From the NCBI GenBank assembly GCA_007131295.1, contig SLQW01000019.1, forward strand, positions 1 to 40,202: a stretch of 40,202 bases of DNA. The letters are read 5' to 3'. Positions 7,209 through 15,459 of the stretch are shown here, one piece after another; the stretch's first letter is position 1, and every line of letters begins with the position of its first letter. The notes below the pieces were generated by a model. It did no database searches, had not been told where the DNA came from, and worked only from the letters and a program-made list of their open reading frames with translations. The translations under genes were made by a program, and so were the position numbers. The DNA is from Pseudomonadales bacterium. GTDB taxonomy: Bacteria > Pseudomonadota > Gammaproteobacteria > Pseudomonadales > Azotimanducaceae.

Positions 7209-8438
7209 ATGGCTGAAGCACCGTCCACCTCTCCCGGGTTCATCGCCGAATTCTTCACCCCGGAGTTCATCGCCGATCCCTATCCTTCCTATCGCTGGCT
7301 GCACGAGCACTCCCCGTGGTTCAAGGTGCCCGACGCACCCCTGCACGTTGCAGTGCGTTATGCCGACTGTCAGGAGCTGCTCCGCGATCGCCGTCTCGGT
7401 CACGACTTTCGCGAGCGGATGGTTGCGCAGCACGGCGCGGAAGTCTTCGCCGAGCACCCAGCCTATCGCAGTCTCGGCAACTCCATCCTGTTGATGGACC
7501 CGCCGGACCATCGCCGAATTCGCGGCCTCGTAGCCAAGGCCTTCGACGCCCGCCGCACCGAGGCCATGCGGCCGCGGGTAAGGGAAATCGCCCATCGCCT
7601 CATCGACCGCTTCGAGGCGGACGGTCACGGGGATCTGGTGACATTGTTCAACCACCCGCTGCCGGTGATCGTCATCTGCGAAATGCTCGGCGTACCCGAG
7701 TCGGATCATGGCCGTTTCATCGGCGGCAGCCGTGTCGCGGGACGCATCATCGACCCGACGCCCATGAGCGCCGCGGAAGTGGCCGAGGCGGACGATCGCG
7801 TCAGCGAGAACCATGCCTACTTTTCGGCGCTGCTCGACGCGCGTCGACGGGAACCGCGCGACGACCTGCTGACGGCCCTGGTCCATGCCGAAACAGAGGA
7901 CGGCAAGCTCACCTACGACGAATTGATCGCAAACGTCTCCCTTCTGTTTGCCGCCGGCCACGAGACGACGGTCAATCTCATCGGCAACGGCCTGCTCGCG
8001 CTCTGGCGTAATCCTGATGAGCTTGCCAGGCTGCGGGCGCATCCGGATCTGACACCATCGGCCGTGGAGGAGATCCTGCGCTACGACTCCTCGGTTCAGC
8101 TTACCGGCCGTACGGCGCTGGAAGCATTCGAATTCCGCGGCCAGGCCATCGCCAAGGGTGACCAGGTACTGACGCTGCTAGCTGCAGCCAACCGGGACCC
8201 GGAGGTGTTCACCGACCCGGACCGCTTCGACATCGGCCGTGCCGAGGCGAAGCCACTTTCCTTCGGCGGCGGGATTCACTTCTGTCTCGGCGCGCAGCTT
8301 GCGCGCATCGAAGCCGACGAGGCCCTGCGGGTGCTGTTCTCGCGGCTGCCGAATCTCGAACTCGAGCATGTGGACGCGCCGGATCGGAAACCCACGATCA
8401 CCCTGCGCGGCCTCGAGCGCCTGCCCGCCCGCTGGTGA
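7209..8438 (+). CDS. Cytochrome P450
   Basis: 409 residues, a soluble bacterial class I P450 with no membrane anchor. All landmarks are present: DPPDHRRIR (H101, R105) in helix C, the I-helix oxygen-activation motif AGHETT at 249-254, ExxR at E288-R291, and the heme-binding FGGGIHFCLGAQLAR with thiolate ligand C359. It would need a ferredoxin and a reductase, neither of which is encoded nearby. An AGGAG sits 9 nt before the ATG. Its TGA overlaps a GTG that appears to be the original start of the following permease pseudogene. The substrate is unknown; terpenoid, fatty acid or steroid hydroxylation would suit the neighbourhood. Confidence 0.93.
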   Translation: MAEAPSTSPGFIAEFFTPEFIADPYPSYRWLHEHSPWFKVPDAPLHVAVRYADCQELLRDRRLGHDFRERMVAQHGAEVFAEHPAYRSLGNSILLMDPPDHRRIRGLVAKAFDARRTEAMRPRVREIAHRLIDRFEADGHGDLVTLFNHPLPVIVICEMLGVPESDHGRFIGGSRVAGRIIDPTPMSAAEVAEADDRVSENHAYFSALLDARRREPRDDLLTALVHAETEDGKLTYDELIANVSLLFAAGHETTVNLIGNGLLALWRNPDELARLRAHPDLTPSAVEEILRYDSSVQLTGRTALEAFEFRGQAIAKGDQVLTLLAAANRDPEVFTDPDRFDIGRAEAKPLSFGGGIHFCLGAQLARIEADEALRVLFSRLPNLELEHVDAPDRKPTITLRGLERLPARW

Positions 8439-9268
8439 GCGACGAGACGGATCAGCGCAACGACGAGCCGCTGCTGCTCCTCGTTGCCGTGGGGCTGGCA
8501 TGGATCGACCCGGGCTAGCTGCTGCCGGAGCGCAGCGCACTGCCGACGGCGCTGGATTTTGGCACCGCGGCGCTGCTCGTGATCTATGCCTTCGTCGGCT
8601 GGGAAAACGCCCTGGTACCGGCTGGCGAGACCCGCAATCCGGCCCGCGCCATGCCCAGGGGACTGTTTTGGGCTTTGGGGCTGGTGACGCTGCTCTACGT
8701 GCTCATTCAGACGGTTAGCCTGGCTGTTCTGCCAGATCTGGCGGAGTCGGAGCGCCCCCTGGTGGACGTGGGCGCGGTCCTGTTCGGTCCCGCTGGCGCA
8801 GTCCTGATCACCGTGGGCGTCATCATTTCTGTGGGCGGGAATCTGACCGGCGCGATGTTCACCGCGCCGCGTCTGACGTATGCGCTCGGACGCGAGGGCG
8901 CGCTGCCAGCCTGGGTCAGCACCGTGCATCCACTGTATCGCACGCCGTCGCGCTCGATTCTGCTGTTCGCCGTGGTGTCTTTCCTGCTCGCCGCGTACGG
9001 CACATTCATCTGGCTCGCGGCGATGAGCTCCCTGGTCCGGGTCGGCATCTACATGGCGTGCATCGCGGCGATGCCGCGTCTTCGGCAGGCTTTCCCCGAA
9101 GCAGAGGGGTTCCGGGTGCCGTTCGGATGGAGCATCCCGGTGGGGGCGTTCCTGGTGTGCGGATTGCTGCTCAGTCAGGTGGAGTGGCTGTCGCTGATCG
9201 TGACGGCGGTGGTCCTGCTCATCGGCGCCGCGATCTTTCTCTGGACCCGGTCACGACGCGTCGCCTGA
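8435..9268 (+). pseudogene. APC-family amino acid permease, internally deleted and interrupted
   Basis: From a GTG at 8435 (GTGA overlap with the P450 stop) the frame gives a short hydrophilic N-terminus, MSDETDQRNDEP, running straight into LLLLVAVGLAWIDPG and a TAG at 8516-8518. The same frame then continues without interruption for 250 codons: LLPERSALPTALDFG, then IYAFVGWENALVPAGE and about six membrane helices to a normal C-terminus ending RSRRVA. APC permeases are usually about 430-480 residues, so roughly the first five helices are missing. The TAG replaces one codon in otherwise family-like sequence. Internal GTG 8579 could still start a 229-residue fragment, but a working transporter is unlikely. 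Confidence 0.8.
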
Positions 9269-9285
9269 ACCGGCCGTCAATCTGC

Positions 9286-9317
9286 CTTCGTTCGGGCGCT
9301 GCTGCGCAGCGCATCGG
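9286..9317 (+). repeat. 32 bp direct repeat, copy 1
   Basis: Begins CTTCGTTCGGGCGCTGCTGC and ends GCATCGG. It matches 9361-9392 with one substitution (C versus A at position 25). Further CTTCGTTCG copies lie at 9326-9334 and 9342-9350. Confidence 0.8.
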
Positions 9318-9360
9318 GGTTTCGTCTTCGTTCGACACTCGCTTCGTTCGAAGGCGCTGA

Positions 9361-9392
9361 CTTCGTTCGGGCGCTGCTGCGCAGAGCATCGG
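9361..9392 (+). repeat. 32 bp direct repeat, copy 2
   Basis: Second copy of the 9286-9317 repeat, 75 nt downstream start to start. Its last bases run into the left REP-like unit at 9391. Confidence 0.8.
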
Positions 9393-9500
9393 AGCGCCGC
9401 CCGGAGGGCGGCACTCCTTCCCACACACTATCCTCGGCTGCCTTCGATCGGAGGGAAATCGTTGTGGGAAGGAGTGGCGCGCCGCAGGCGCGGCGCTCCG
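9391..9500. repeat. Head-to-head pair of REP-like units (BIME-like)
   Basis: The left unit (9391-9425) reads on the minus strand as TGTGGGAAGGAGTG followed by a GC-rich hairpin and GGCGCTCC. The right unit (9463-9500) reads on the plus strand as TGTGGGAAGGAGTGG followed by GCGCCGCAGGCGCGGCGCTCC. They are in opposite orientation around a 37 nt spacer, the layout of REP pairs. Confidence 0.75.
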
Positions 9501-9503
9501 ATT

Positions 9504-9518
9504 GGCGGCGCAGCCGCC
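9504..9518. repeat. Short perfect hairpin
   Basis: GGCGGC-GCA-GCCGCC, six base pairs with a three-base loop, directly after the REP pair. Confidence 0.5.
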
Positions 9519-9554
9519 GACAGGCGAGACGCCTTGAGCACGGTGCAGTCTGCA

Positions 9555-9593
9555 GTCGCGACGCCGCCCCTATCGGGGCGACGTCAGCTCCCA
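9555..9593 (-). repeat. Second type of REP-like unit
   Basis: On the minus strand this reads GGGAGCTGACGTCGCCCC, loop, then GGGGCGGCGTCGCGAC. The hairpin arms are 9562-9570 and 9575-9583 (nine pairs with one G-T type mismatch). The GGGAGC head plus hairpin resembles REP units common in pseudomonads and xanthomonads. It lies just downstream of the elongation factor G stop. Confidence 0.6.
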
Positions 9594-9622
9594 CTCGTGC
9601 TGGCGCAGTGGCGCGATAGTGC

Positions 9623-11707
9623 TCAGCGGGCGGCTTTGCGCTCCAGGGTCTCTTTGATCACCTGCTCGGAGACGTTCGCCGGACACGGCGCGTAGTGAGA
9701 GAACTCCATGGAGAACTGGCCACGACCGGATGTCATGGTGCGCAGGTCACCGATGTAGCCGAACATCTCTGAAAGCGGACATTCCGCCTTGACACGAATA
9801 CCGGTGGGGCCGGGCTCCTGAGACTTGATCATCCCCCGGCGACGATTGAGATCGCCGATGACGTCACCGACATGATCATCCGGCGTGTAGACGTCCACCT
9901 TCATGATGGGCTCGAGCAGCTGCGGCGCAGCTTTCGGGACCGACTGCCGGTAGGCGGCCTTGGCGGCAATCTCATAGGCGATGGCCGAGGAGTCGACGGC
10001 GTGGAAACCACCGTCGGTCAGCGTCACCTTGACATCAAGCAGGGGGAAACCGGCCAGCACGCCTTCGTCCATGCTCACACGGAAGCCCTTCTCGACCGCT
10101 GGCCAGAACTCCCGCGGCACATTGCCGCCGGTGACTGTCGACTCGAACTGATAGCCGCTGTTCTGCTCACCCGGCTCGATTACGTAGTCGATCTTCGCGA
10201 ACTGACCGGAGCCACCAGTCTGCTTCTTGTGGGTGTAGGTGTCTTCGACCCGGCGCGTAATGGTCTCACGGTATGCAACCTGGGGCTTGCCGACCACCAC
10301 ATCGACCCCGTGGGTCCGACGCAGAATGTCGACCTTGATGTCCAGATGCAGCTCGCCCATGCCCTTCATGATGGTCTCACCGGAATCCTCGTCGGTGACG
10401 ATCCGGAACGACGGATCCTCCTGCACCATCTTCTGCAGAGCGACGCCGAGCTTGTCCATCGCGGCCTTGTCCTTCGGCGCGATGGCGATGGAGATCACCG
10501 GGTCGGGGAACACCATCGGTTCCAGGGTTGCCGGGCGATCCGGATCACAGAGCGTGTGGCCGGTCTGAGTGTGCTTCATGCCCAACAGCGCAACGATGTC
10601 TCCAGCGTGGGCAGAGTCTCGCTCCTCGCGGTGGTTGGCATGCATTTCGACGATGCGGCCAATGCGCTCGTTCTTACCGGTGAAGGTGTTGAGGACACTG
10701 TCGCCCTTCTTGAGCTTGCCGGAGTAGATCCGGGCGAAGGTCAGGGCACCGTAGCGGTCGTCCATGATCTTGAACGCCAACGCCCGCAGCGGGCCATCGG
10801 GATCGACGACGGCAACATTACCGGTCTCGTTGCCTTCGAGGTCGATCTCGGGCTGCGGCTCCACCTCGGTGGGGCTGGGCAGAAAGTCCACCACGGCATT
10901 GAGAACATTCTGCACGCCCTTGTTCTTGAAAGACGAGCCACAAAAGGTCGGGAAGAAATCGAGCTTGATCGTGCCCTTGCGAATGCAGCGCTTGATGTCT
11001 TCGATGGAAGGCTCCTCGCCCTCGAGATAGGCCTCCATCAGATCATCGTCCTGCTCGAGCGCGGTCTCGATCAGCTCTTCGCGATACTCGGCGACCTTTG
11101 CCTTGTACTCCTCGGGGACATCGACGAGTTGATACTTCTCCGGGTCTCCAGAATCATCCCAGAGCCACGCCTTTTCGGTGAGCAGATCGATGATGCCCTT
11201 GAAGTTTTCCTCCTCACCGATCGGCAACACCATGACCAGGGGCCGCGCGCCGAGAACGTTCTTGACCTGGTCGACCACGCGGTAGAAGTCGGCACCCACC
11301 CGGTCGAGCTTGTTGACGTAGATGATCCGTGCCACCTCGGATTCATTGGCATAGCGCCAGTTCGTCTCCGACTGCGGCTCCACGCCGCCCGAGCCGCAGA
11401 ACACACCGACACCGCCATCGAGCACCTTGAGCGAACGGTACACCTCGATCGTGAAGTCCACGTGCCCCGGAGTATCGATGATGTTCAGGCGATGACCGTT
11501 CCAGAAACAGCTCGTGGCAGCGGACTGAATCGTGATGCCACGCTCCTGCTCCTGCTCCATGAAGTCGGTGGTGGCGGCACCATCGTGCACTTCACCGAGT
11601 TTGTGGATCTTGCCAGTGAGTTTCAGGATGCGTTCAGTGGTCGTCGTCTTGCCTGCATCCACGTGGGCGAAGATGCCGATGTTCCGATACAGCGATAGAT
11701 CTGCCAT
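9623..11707 (-). CDS. fusA2: Elongation factor G, stand-alone paralogue type
   Basis: 694 residues, full EF-G length. G1 AHVDAGKT is at 14-21, followed by the switch segment [12 protein letters not shown]3 DTPGHVD and G4 NKLD. Domains II-V follow through [16 protein letters not shown] near the C-terminus. The GTPase drives translocation of tRNA and mRNA on the ribosome. It is not in a str operon (no rpsL, rpsG or tuf nearby) but downstream of an RNase J-like gene. Together with [14 protein letters not shown] at the N-terminus, this points to the second EF-G paralogue (FusB/FusA2 type) found in many Gammaproteobacteria. Whether it is the only EF-G cannot be told from this window. Confidence 0.85.
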   Translation of the reverse strand: MADLSLYRNIGIFAHVDAGKTTTTERILKLTGKIHKLGEVHDGAATTDFMEQEQERGITIQSAATSCFWNGHRLNIIDTPGHVDFTIEVYRSLKVLDGGVGVFCGSGGVEPQSETNWRYANESEVARIIYVNKLDRVGADFYRVVDQVKNVLGARPLVMVLPIGEEENFKGIIDLLTEKAWLWDDSGDPEKYQLVDVPEEYKAKVAEYREELIETALEQDDDLMEAYLEGEEPSIEDIKRCIRKGTIKLDFFPTFCGSSFKNKGVQNVLNAVVDFLPSPTEVEPQPEIDLEGNETGNVAVVDPDGPLRALAFKIMDDRYGALTFARIYSGKLKKGDSVLNTFTGKNERIGRIVEMHANHREERDSAHAGDIVALLGMKHTQTGHTLCDPDRPATLEPMVFPDPVISIAIAPKDKAAMDKLGVALQKMVQEDPSFRIVTDEDSGETIMKGMGELHLDIKVDILRRTHGVDVVVGKPQVAYRETITRRVEDTYTHKKQTGGSGQFAKIDYVIEPGEQNSGYQFESTVTGGNVPREFWPAVEKGFRVSMDEGVLAGFPLLDVKVTLTDGGFHAVDSSAIAYEIAAKAAYRQSVPKAAPQLLEPIMKVDVYTPDDHVGDVIGDLNRRRGMIKSQEPGPTGIRVKAECPLSEMFGYIGDLRTMTSGRGQFSMEFSHYAPCPANVSEQVIKETLERKAAR

Positions 11708-11821
11708 GTCTGTTCTCTGAATCTGAGCCGTGAAAGTCCCGAATCGGCGCCCGCATCCGCCTCACACCAGCACACAACGCCCCGAGGTTCCGCCCGGCCT
11801 GAGCGGATTACCCTAAAGCGT

Positions 11822-11841
11822 TGAAAACCGAGAAGTTTTCA
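11822..11841. other. Inverted repeat in the leader region of the EF-G gene
   Basis: TGAAAAC-CGAGAA-GTTTTCA, a perfect 7 bp stem, lies in the 184 bp gap between the RNase J-like stop (11892) and the EF-G start (11707). AT-rich arms make it a weak terminator; it could be a protein-binding site or a leader hairpin. Confidence 0.35.
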
Positions 11842-11891
11842 GATGACTGACCGAAAAGCGCCGCAGATATTACCACGGTGGCGGCAGCAAC

Positions 11892-13283
11892 TCACTCGGA
11901 AACCTTCGTCGAAGCCCGCTCGTCTTCAGCCATGCGGCCTGCCACCCTCTCCAGACGGTTGCCGGTGAGGCCGAGACGACCGCAGCCTACAAGGCCGCGG
12001 CGGACTCCAGCCACGGGTGCAAGGAGGAACAGGTCACCGTTGCGGCCCAGCAGCTGTAGCGGGACGCCTGCCTCCCGGGCCACCACGGCGTGGGCAGCCA
12101 GGTGCGGCGGCTCCCCGTGAACGGGAACAGCGGTTTTGGGCCGCACCCACCGATAAAGGGTCCTCAGCTCGTCTTGACAGGGATGGCCGGAGGCGTGGAT
12201 CAAGGCATCCTCGGCGGTGACCACCTCCACGCGCTGCTGTTCGAGCCGACGCAAGAGCCGGTTGAGCCCGTCCTCGTTGCCGGGAATCACCCGCGAACTG
12301 AACACGACCCTGTCGCCGGTCTCGAGTTCGAGGTCCGGATGACTGCCTCGAGCAAGTCGGTCCAGCGCAGCCCCGGGATCTCCCTGACTGCCGGTGGCGA
12401 CTACCAGGATCTCCTCCCGGGGCAGGTAGCCGAGTTCACGGGCAGGCACGAGATCACGAACGGGATGCCACAGGCACGCCTCACGCGCTGCCGCCACCAT
12501 GTTGTGCAGCGACCGGCCAAGGACGCTCATGTGGCGGCCTGTCGCCAGGGCGACCTGGGCAAGCGTGTGCAGGCGCGCGATGTTGCTGCCGAAAGCGGTT
12601 ACGACGACGCGCCCGCGCGCCTCGCCGACGACCCGCGTGAGGCCCGGTAGCAGCTCTGCCTCCGAGGTGGAGTGGCCCGCGACCATGGCGTTGGTCGAGT
12701 CGCAGACCATCGCGTCTACGCCCTCCTCCGCCAACGCCTCGAAAGCGCTTGCGACGGTCGCGTCGCCTACGACCGGGTCCGGGTCCAGTTTCCAGTCGCC
12801 CGTGTGCAGCACTTTGCCAGCCGCCGTCCGAATCATCAGCGCGTGAGCCTCGGGTATGGAGTGAGTCAGGCGCAGCCACTGCACGTCGAACGGACCCAGC
12901 AAGCTACGAGCTCCCGACTCCATGACCTCGATCGGAACCTGGCCCGCAAGGCCGACCTCGGCAAGTTTTCGCGTCAGAATCGCAGCCGTGAAGCCGGAGG
13001 TGATGACGCGACAACCGAGGCGTGGCCAGAGATGGGCGACCGCACCTACATGATCCTCGTGCGCATGGGTCACGAGCAACGCCTCCAGGTCATCACGGCG
13101 TTGCACGATGAATTCCGGATCGGCCATCTGCACATGCGGCCCCGCTTGCCCCTCCTTCGCGAATGTCACACCACAATCCACCATCAGCCAGCGACCAGCG
13201 TGACCGTAGAGGTTCAGGTTCATACCGATCTCGCCGGTTCCGCCGAGGGGCAGAAACCAGAGATCCTCGGAATCGGGATGCAT
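11892..13283 (-). CDS. RNase J-like metallo-beta-lactamase/beta-CASP ribonuclease
   Basis: 463 residues. The metallo-beta-lactamase zinc ligands are visible: HAHEDH at 73-78, H141 (LTHSIPEAHAL) and D163 in TGDWKLDPDP. The beta-CASP region follows with DSTNA near 195, then HASGH and PVHGEP, the A-C type motifs of RNA-processing enzymes. RNase J has 5'-exonuclease and endonuclease activity on RNA. Family members are normally about 550 residues with a C-terminal dimerisation domain; here only a short tail follows PVHGEP, so this is a compact version. GGGAG 6 nt before the ATG supports the start. It is followed by the EF-G gene on the same strand. Confidence 0.8.
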   Translation of the reverse strand: MHPDSEDLWFLPLGGTGEIGMNLNLYGHAGRWLMVDCGVTFAKEGQAGPHVQMADPEFIVQRRDDLEALLVTHAHEDHVGAVAHLWPRLGCRVITSGFTAAILTRKLAEVGLAGQVPIEVMESGARSLLGPFDVQWLRLTHSIPEAHALMIRTAAGKVLHTGDWKLDPDPVVGDATVASAFEALAEEGVDAMVCDSTNAMVAGHSTSEAELLPGLTRVVGEARGRVVVTAFGSNIARLHTLAQVALATGRHMSVLGRSLHNMVAAAREACLWHPVRDLVPARELGYLPREEILVVATGSQGDPGAALDRLARGSHPDLELETGDRVVFSSRVIPGNEDGLNRLLRRLEQQRVEVVTAEDALIHASGHPCQDELRTLYRWVRPKTAVPVHGEPPHLAAHAVVAREAGVPLQLLGRNGDLFLLAPVAGVRRGLVGCGRLGLTGNRLERVAGRMAEDERASTKVSE

Positions 13284-13444
13284 GCGCTACTCCCATATGC
13301 GCGAAGCGGGCTGCGTGCGACGGCACACCAGTGAAGGTCAAAGACGATGCACAGGTTGCAGCGTCGTTCGACAGGGTACCCGAATAGGTCATCCGGTCAC
13401 CGTAAAGTGGAACGCCGACATGCTTCCGTAATCCAATGCGGCAT

Positions 13445-13469
13445 GATGGGCCGGTGGATCCGGCCCATC
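13445..13469. other. Strong perfect hairpin upstream of the membrane-protein pair
   Basis: GATGGGCCGG-TGGAT-CCGGCCCATC is a perfect 10 bp stem with a 5 nt loop, about 58 nt upstream of the ATG at 13528. No T-run follows on either strand, so it is not a standard intrinsic terminator. It may be an operator or a 5' leader structure. Confidence 0.5.
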
Positions 13470-13527
13470 CTCAGCCACCCGGTCGCAACCCGAGCGTTCG
13501 CGTTGCCGCCGAGAAGGAAGCCGTTAC

Positions 13528-14334
13528 ATGCCCGGCCTGCGCTCGCGACCGCTCGATGACCTGCTCTGGCTGCTGCCGCTGGGTTTCGCCCTGGTACTGC
13601 TGCACCAGCTTGGCCGCTTGCTGGCGGACGTCGGCATCGTCATCGTGTGGGTGGCCGCGACGATCCTCATAGGGTTTGGCAGCTTCCTGCGCCAGCGTAT
13701 CCGCCGTAGAGCCTGGCTCACGGCCTACGTTGCGCCAACGAGCCCTCTCGCGCGCTGGCTGCGCGGCGGCATCTTGCTGCTCGCCGCCCAGCTTCTGCTC
13801 GCGGCGGCGCTGGCCGTCGTTCTGCTGGCCGGCACCCTGCGCCTGGCGAGTCCGGGCGAACTCGTGCTCATGCTTGCCGCCCTGCCTCTCCTCGTACTAC
13901 TGCGGAGCTCGGCGGAACGGCTCTTCGCGCCGCACATCTCCGCGCACTATCTGCCGGAAGCAGCCTGGCGCTGTGCGTTGCTTACGACCTTCGTCCTGCT
14001 TTGCGGGGCGCTGCTGGCGAGCGCGCTGTGGCGTCCGGGCCCGGACTTCAGCCATGTGAGCCTGGAACAGGCCGCGTGGCACATGGCCGCGCGCGAAGAC
14101 GCCCGCAGTGATCTCCTGGCCCGAGCTCTGGCTGCGGCAGGAGCACTCGAGGGTGTGCGCTGGTGGCTGGCCCAGCATGCACTGCCCCGCCTGGAGTGGC
14201 CGCTCCTGCTCTGGCTCGGTTGGGCGCTGGTTCTGCTCAAGAGTGCCGTTTTGGTCTGGGCCTGGCTGCACTGCTGCGCCGGGGCTATGCTGTTCAGAAG
14301 CCTGTGGGAACGCCATCATGTCACGTCCCCCTGA
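13528..14334 (+). CDS. Membrane protein of unknown function (first of a pair)
   Basis: 268 residues with about five hydrophobic segments. One or two lie near residues 12-50, one or two at 75-130 (LLLAAQLLLAAALAVVLLAG and GELVLMLAALPLLVLL), one around 145-165, and one near the C-terminus at about 228-255. Loops are Arg-rich, suggesting cytoplasmic positive loops. An AGAAGGAAG upstream of the ATG at 13528 supports the start. I do not recognise the family. It overlaps the next gene by 17 nt, so the two are almost certainly translated together and may form a complex. Confidence 0.65.
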   Translation: MPGLRSRPLDDLLWLLPLGFALVLLHQLGRLLADVGIVIVWVAATILIGFGSFLRQRIRRRAWLTAYVAPTSPLARWLRGGILLLAAQLLLAAALAVVLLAGTLRLASPGELVLMLAALPLLVLLRSSAERLFAPHISAHYLPEAAWRCALLTTFVLLCGALLASALWRPGPDFSHVSLEQAAWHMAAREDARSDLLARALAAAGALEGVRWWLAQHALPRLEWPLLLWLGWALVLLKSAVLVWAWLHCCAGAMLFRSLWERHHVTSP

Positions 14335-15400
14335 CCTGCCGGCGGTGCTCCAGTACGCAGTCCCGCTGGCGGGATTCATCCTCCTGCTGTTCCTTGCCGT
14401 GAAGCCACCATTGACTTGGCCCGACCGCGTCGGAGCCTCGGTGGACGTGCGCGTGGGCGCCACGGAGTACCGCATCGCCCGTGAGGAGCTGCCGTGGCTC
14501 GAACGCTGGCTGCTCGATACGCTCGAGCAGGGCGAGTCCGGGGTGACCGCGACAGCCGTCGACCGGCTCGATGGCGAACTCGCGAAGCTGTTCGATCTCG
14601 CCCATGCTCGCGTCCCGGACCTCGCAGATTGGTACTACTCACTGGCAGGCGAGTACACGCGCCTGGTCACCCCTCTGATGATCAGAAGCGGCGTCCTGGA
14701 GCCGGACCATCTGGCCGAGCGCACTGAGCGCATGCTGTTCGGTGAGCGGCTGCTCAGCGAGCATCTTGGTGACGTGCGCGAAGACGTCGACGCTCTTCTG
14801 ACCGAGCAGCTTCGCAGTCAGCAGCAGGCCTGGGTCAGCCAGCTCGACGCGACCCTCGAGCGCATGTCGACAGAAGCGTCCGCCAGCAGCGAATCCGCGT
14901 TGGACCTGACACCGCTGGCTGCACGGCTCAGTGGGCATGACAATCCGGAATTCCAGGTGCGGATCGGGGCGAGCAGCTCAGTCGGCCTGGGTGCGGCTGC
15001 GGGGCCGATGATCTGGCGCGCGGCCAGCCGCCGAGCGGCAGCCAGCGGCCGTGTGGCGGCAACCCGCACGACTGCGCGCGCCGCCAGCAGAGCCGGAAGC
15101 GCGGCGGCTGGCGGGGCACTGGCCTGTGCGCCCACCGGACCTGCGGCCCTGGGCTGCGCGCTCGTTGCCGGGACCGGCGCCTGGCTGGGCACCGACTGGC
15201 TCCTCCTGCGGATCGACGAACACCGCCACCGGGCCGAGTTCGAAGCCGCGGTTCACGCTGCACTCGTGGCGACCAGGGCCAGTCTGCGCGAAGAACTCAC
15301 CGGTCACTACGAGCGCGCCAGTCAGACCCGCCGCTATGCACTCGGTGCCGAGATCGAATACACGTTCATTCCTGCGTATAATTTGCACAATCAGCGCTAG
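14318..15400 (+). CDS. Membrane-anchored protein of unknown function (second of a pair)
   Basis: 360 residues from the ATG at 14318, inside the end of the preceding gene. An N-terminal anchor (about 12-30, VPLAGFILLLFLAV) is followed by a large hydrophilic region (about 35-205) rich in Glu, Leu and Arg, predicted helical. The C-terminal part is Ala/Gly/Arg-rich, with a hydrophobic Gly-containing stretch (ALGCALVAGTGAWLGTDWLL). The protein ends in a charged helix and the unusual tail EYTFIPAYNLHNQR. The layout suggests a periplasmic helical domain held by two membrane segments. No known domain was recognised, and function is not inferred. Confidence 0.65.
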   Translation: MSRPPDLPAVLQYAVPLAGFILLLFLAVKPPLTWPDRVGASVDVRVGATEYRIAREELPWLERWLLDTLEQGESGVTATAVDRLDGELAKLFDLAHARVPDLADWYYSLAGEYTRLVTPLMIRSGVLEPDHLAERTERMLFGERLLSEHLGDVREDVDALLTEQLRSQQQAWVSQLDATLERMSTEASASSESALDLTPLAARLSGHDNPEFQVRIGASSSVGLGAAAGPMIWRAASRRAAASGRVAATRTTARAASRAGSAAAGGALACAPTGPAALGCALVAGTGAWLGTDWLLLRIDEHRHRAEFEAAVHAALVATRASLREELTGHYERASQTRRYALGAEIEYTFIPAYNLHNQR

Positions 15401-15459
15401 CCGGCCAGGTGAGGCAGCAAGCATTCCATGCGCCGGTTCGCCCCCCAAATGGAGACACC

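Larger units (their letters stand above)
9269..9622. other. Gene-free interval rich in REP-like hairpins and direct repeats
   Basis: This 354-base stretch between the permease remnant and the elongation factor G gene contains no credible coding sequence. It holds a 32 bp direct repeat (two copies), four CTTCGTTCG copies, a head-to-head REP pair and further hairpins, listed separately. The two flanking genes converge, so the hairpins may terminate or stabilise both transcripts. Confidence 0.75.

Noticed and set aside
9872-11698. 608-codon open frame on the plus strand opposite the EF-G gene
   Set aside because: It is antisense to a complete, strongly conserved EF-G; its translation has no family features and is a by-product of GC-rich codon use.
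11822-11841. Hairpin considered as the terminator of the RNase J-like gene
   Set aside because: Arms are AT-rich and no T-run follows on the transcribed strand, so it was kept only as an unexplained inverted repeat.
14303-14316. CTGTGGGAACGCC resembling the REP head
   Set aside because: It lies inside the coding end of the 13528 gene, lacks the following hairpin and matches only by chance.
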